Source: GCA-020344715 sp050115935
GTDB lineage: Archaea > Thermoproteota > Bathyarchaeia > Bathyarchaeales > Bathyarchaeaceae
DNA: 17,109 nt
Assembly: GCA_050115935.1 (NCBI GenBank)
Contig: JASFPO010000035.1
Span: 1 to 17,109, forward strand
Direction: 5' to 3'
The position numbers and the translations under genes were made by a program. Positions 15,293 through 17,109 of the stretch are shown one piece after another. Every line of letters begins with the position of its first letter. Position 1 is the stretch's first letter. The notes beneath the pieces were generated by a model. It made no database searches. It was not told the DNA's origin and was given only the letters and a program-made list of their open reading frames with translations.

Positions 15293-15328
15293 AACAACAA
15301 AAAAGGAGAAATCGAGAGAATTGTTGTT
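15293..15328 (-). terminator. Hairpin plus T-run after the Lrp-type gene
   Basis: AACAACAA (15293-15300) and TTGTTGTT (15321-15328) are perfect inverted repeats with a 20-base loop, beginning two bases after the stop codon. On the minus strand the loop ends in CTCC followed by TTTTTTGTTGTT, a good oligo-T terminator. Confidence 0.45.
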
Positions 15329-15329
15329 T

Positions 15330-15773
15330 CTAGAGCAGGCGGAAATCCTCTTTCACCGTGGTCAACACAACATGAGTATTCGTCCGCTCGACGAAGGGCA
15401 AAGCCAACAAACGCTTAGTAAACCTTCCCAGATCCTCTCTGCTCTTAAACTTGGCAACAACCAAAGCATCTATTAAACCGGTAACATCGTACACGCAGCA
15501 AACATTCGGAAGTCGAGCAATCTCATTCTCCATCTCCAAAAGCCTTCCCTTAGAAACAGTCACCTCACAGATCACAGTTAACTCGTATCCAAGTTTCTCA
15601 TGATCTAGCAACGCTGCATACGCGGTCACTATTCCCTCTTTCTCCATCTTCTTCACCCTTGACAAAACCGTGCCTATGGAAACACCGCATCGCTTAGCTA
15701 TCTGCCTAGAAGAAAGCCTGGCGTCAAGCAACATAGCTTCCAAGATTTTGACATCTGTCCCATCCAAATCCAT
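15330..15773 (-). CDS. Lrp/AsnC-family transcriptional regulator
   Basis: The 147-residue product has an N-terminal winged helix-turn-helix (about 4-50; LSSRQIAKRCGVSIGTVLSR is the recognition region) and a C-terminal RAM-type effector/oligomerisation domain (about 65-140, including VYDVTGLIDALVVAKF). This is the standard layout and length of archaeal Lrp-like regulators, which bind amino acids or related ligands and control amino-acid and nitrogen metabolism. The ATG at 15773 is preceded by GGAGGTGA (15779-15786), an excellent ribosome site, so the frame's upstream extension to 15827 is not used. It is divergent from glnA across 116 bases that hold repeated ACATTTRTC sites, so glnA and its own gene are the likely targets. 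Ligand unknown (glutamine is a guess from context). Confidence 0.9.
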   Translation of the reverse strand: MDLDGTDVKILEAMLLDARLSSRQIAKRCGVSIGTVLSRVKKMEKEGIVTAYAALLDHEKLGYELTVICEVTVSKGRLLEMENEIARLPNVCCVYDVTGLIDALVVAKFKSREDLGRFTKRLLALPFVERTNTHVVLTTVKEDFRLL

Positions 15774-15846
15774 GAACTTCACCTCCACCCACACATTTAT
15801 CCAGTAAATGGCGAAAATACTCCACATTTGTCTCGCATTTCGTCAA

Positions 15847-15858
15847 CAATATTTTAAT
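15847..15858 (-). promoter_or_regulatory. TATA box of the Lrp-type gene
   Basis: On the minus strand ATTAAAATATTG gives a predicted start near 15826 and a leader of about 53 bases carrying the GGAGGTGA ribosome site. It abuts the glnA TATA box on the other strand. Confidence 0.5.
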
Positions 15859-15866
15859 ACTTATAG
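15859..15866 (+). promoter_or_regulatory. TATA box of glnA (leaderless)
   Basis: ACTTATAG is centred 27 bases before the ATG at 15890. Transcription would thus begin at or next to the start codon, consistent with the lack of a Shine-Dalgarno sequence. Confidence 0.5.
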
Positions 15867-15889
15867 AGATAAATGTTTTTGCTGTAAAC

Positions 15890-17109
15890 ATGATAAAGCT
15901 GGAAAATCTCATGGCAACCCACAAATCCCGAACAAAATCAAACCTACTAACCAATCTACGATTAATAAGAAACGCCGACTACATCCTCTTACACTTCACA
16001 GATATACTTGGCTCCCTCAGAGGCAGAACAATCCCAGCAGAAGAAGCGGAAAACGCCCTACGAGAAGGATCAGGCATCGACGGCTCCTCCATAATAGGAG
16101 GCTTAAACATAGAAGAAAGCGACATGATCATGAAACCCGACTCATCAACATTCGCCGTTTGTCCCTACTACTTCTACCAAAAAGCCGTTGTAAGCTTTAT
16201 CTGCAATCTACACACGCCAGAAGGAAGAATTTTCGAAAACGACCCAAGACAGATTTGCCAGAAAAACATGGAGAAAATCTCTGCAATGGGATACAAACCA
16301 ACAGCAGCACCTGAACTGGAATTCTATCTTGTGAAAAAAGATGAAGAAGGCAAGGTCGACCCAGTTGAAAACCACATAATAGATGAGCAGAGATACTTCG
16401 ACATAGCACCCGGCAGAGACGTCACCGAAACCTATCGCATGGACCTTTCCAACGCCCTGTCCGCAATGGGTATTACAGTAGAACGTGAAGGTCATGAAGC
16501 AGGCTCAGCCCAAAACGAAATAACGTTCAAATATTCAGATCCAGTCACCACATCCGACAATGTCATACGCTACAAATTCGCAGCAAAAGCCGTAGCAGAC
16601 AAAAAGTACAGCTGGACAGCAACATTTATGCCAAAACCTTGGTTCGGCAAAGCTGGCAACGGCATGCACGTTCATCTGGGACTTTTCGATCGGAAATCTG
16701 GTGAAAACCTTTTCTATGATTCCGAAGGTTACGCTCACGTTTCACAGAAATGTCGATATTTCATTGGAGGTATTCTGGAACACGCCAGAGCGTTATGTGG
16801 TTTGGTGGCGCCAACAGTGAATAGCTACAAGAGGCTAGTTCCAGGTTACGAGGCACCAGTGTACACGGCGTGGAGCAAGAAAAACCGTTCAGCCTTGATA
16901 AGAGTGCCGGGATATTTCCCAGGAAAAGAAAATGAAGCAAGAATAGAACTCAGAAGCCCAGACCCGTTGTGCAACCCTTATTTCGCGTATTCTGCCATAT
17001 TTGAAGCCGGACTAGACGGCATTAAAAGGAAAATCGATTCAGGAGACCCTGTTGAGACAAACATCTATCATCTCAGCGACGCCAAACGTGAACAATTCAG
17101 CATAGGAGT
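15890..17109 (+). CDS. glnA: Glutamine synthetase (3' partial)
   Basis: Makes glutamine from glutamate, ammonia and ATP; central to nitrogen assimilation in the cytoplasm. 406 codons are present and the frame is open at the window end; roughly 40 residues are probably missing compared with typical archaeal enzymes. Visible motifs: the DGSS latch (64-67), metal/substrate Glu in PELEF (141-145), EGHEAGSAQNEITF (200-213) with Glu203 and Glu210, NGMHVHLGLF (257-266), NSYKRLVPGYEAP (311-323), NRSALIRVPG (332-341) and RIELRSPDP (351-359). NIYHL near 391-395 aligns with the region holding the adenylylation Tyr of enteric enzymes, but modification in an archaeon is not expected. The first ATG (15890) fits a leaderless transcript from the TATA box at 15859-15866; an internal ATG at 15911 is the alternative. 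Divergent from an Lrp-type regulator. Confidence 0.93.
   Translation, partial: MIKLENLMATHKSRTKSNLLTNLRLIRNADYILLHFTDILGSLRGRTIPAEEAENALREGSGIDGSSIIGGLNIEESDMIMKPDSSTFAVCPYYFYQKAVVSFICNLHTPEGRIFENDPRQICQKNMEKISAMGYKPTAAPELEFYLVKKDEEGKVDPVENHIIDEQRYFDIAPGRDVTETYRMDLSNALSAMGITVEREGHEAGSAQNEITFKYSDPVTTSDNVIRYKFAAKAVADKKYSWTATFMPKPWFGKAGNGMHVHLGLFDRKSGENLFYDSEGYAHVSQKCRYFIGGILEHARALCGLVAPTVNSYKRLVPGYEAPVYTAWSKKNRSALIRVPGYFPGKENEARIELRSPDPLCNPYFAYSAIFEAGLDGIKRKIDSGDPVETNIYHLSDAKREQFSIG

Larger units (their letters stand above)
15793..15876. promoter_or_regulatory. Three ACATTTRTC sites, putative Lrp operators between lrp and glnA
   Basis: ACATTTATC at 15793-15801, ACATTTGTC at 15824-15832 and the exact reverse complement GATAAATGT at 15868-15876. 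Centres are 31 and 44 bases apart, near 3 and 4 helical turns. The middle site covers the likely lrp transcription start, and the last lies between the glnA TATA box and its start. Confidence 0.4.

Noticed and set aside
15219..15476. 85-codon plus-strand frame between tRNA-Leu and the Lrp-type gene
   Set aside because: Half of it is antisense to the Lrp-type gene, and it crosses that gene's terminator; no family resemblance.
15808..16314. 168-codon plus-strand open frame overlapping the glnA start
   Set aside because: It runs through the divergent promoter and out of frame through the glnA coding sequence, and its product is Arg/His/Asn-rich nonsense; glnA motifs are in another frame.
1..17109. 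CRISPR arrays, insertion sequences, integrases or toxin-antitoxin pairs
   Set aside because: No spaced direct repeats, terminal inverted repeats or transposase motifs were seen on either strand; the overlapping 112/264-residue pair does not resemble known toxin-antitoxin families.

Overview
The window reads as chromosomal DNA of an uncultured archaeon, most likely a member of Bathyarchaeia or a close relative in the Thermoproteota. This is inference from gene content, not from a marker phylogeny. The signs are archaeal TATA boxes about 26-30 bases upstream of several starts, T-run terminators, a tRNA without encoded CCA, an archaeal-type EngB GTPase, an Lrp/AsnC regulator next to glutamine synthetase, a secreted beta-propeller protein of the PF09826 type, and very large Asn-glycosylation-rich surface proteins. 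No CRISPR array, insertion sequence, integrase or phage gene is visible.

Left part (1-7414): two genes for surface proteins. The first is only a 3' end, with a coiled coil, one C-terminal membrane helix and a short basic tail. The second encodes a 2317-residue exported protein with a signal peptide, very many N-x-S/T sequons, abundant Trp and Tyr, recurring NGT-centred beta-type segments, a C-terminal membrane helix and a basic tail. It is the most striking object in the window and may be an S-layer-like or giant cell-envelope component.

Middle, minus strand (7489-10581): a membrane-anchored beta-propeller gene split into two frames by one missing base in an A-run, preceded by an overlapping pair of genes of unknown function. 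The larger of the pair has a CxC...CxxC cysteine pattern.

Middle, plus strand (10831-14713): a 52-residue coiled-coil protein, an Fpg/Nei-type DNA glycosylase lacking the usual N-terminal Pro, a nitrilase-superfamily amidohydrolase followed 50 bases later by a GNAT acetyltransferase, and EngB. Apart from the nitrilase-GNAT pair these look independently transcribed.

Right part (14839-17109): a cysteine-cluster (YkgJ/UPF0153-like) gene broken by an internal deletion, tRNA-Leu(GAG), an Lrp/AsnC regulator and a divergent glutamine synthetase that runs off the window. The lrp-glnA intergenic region has two abutting, opposed TATA boxes and three copies of ACATTTRTC. It looks like a compact autoregulated nitrogen-control switch.
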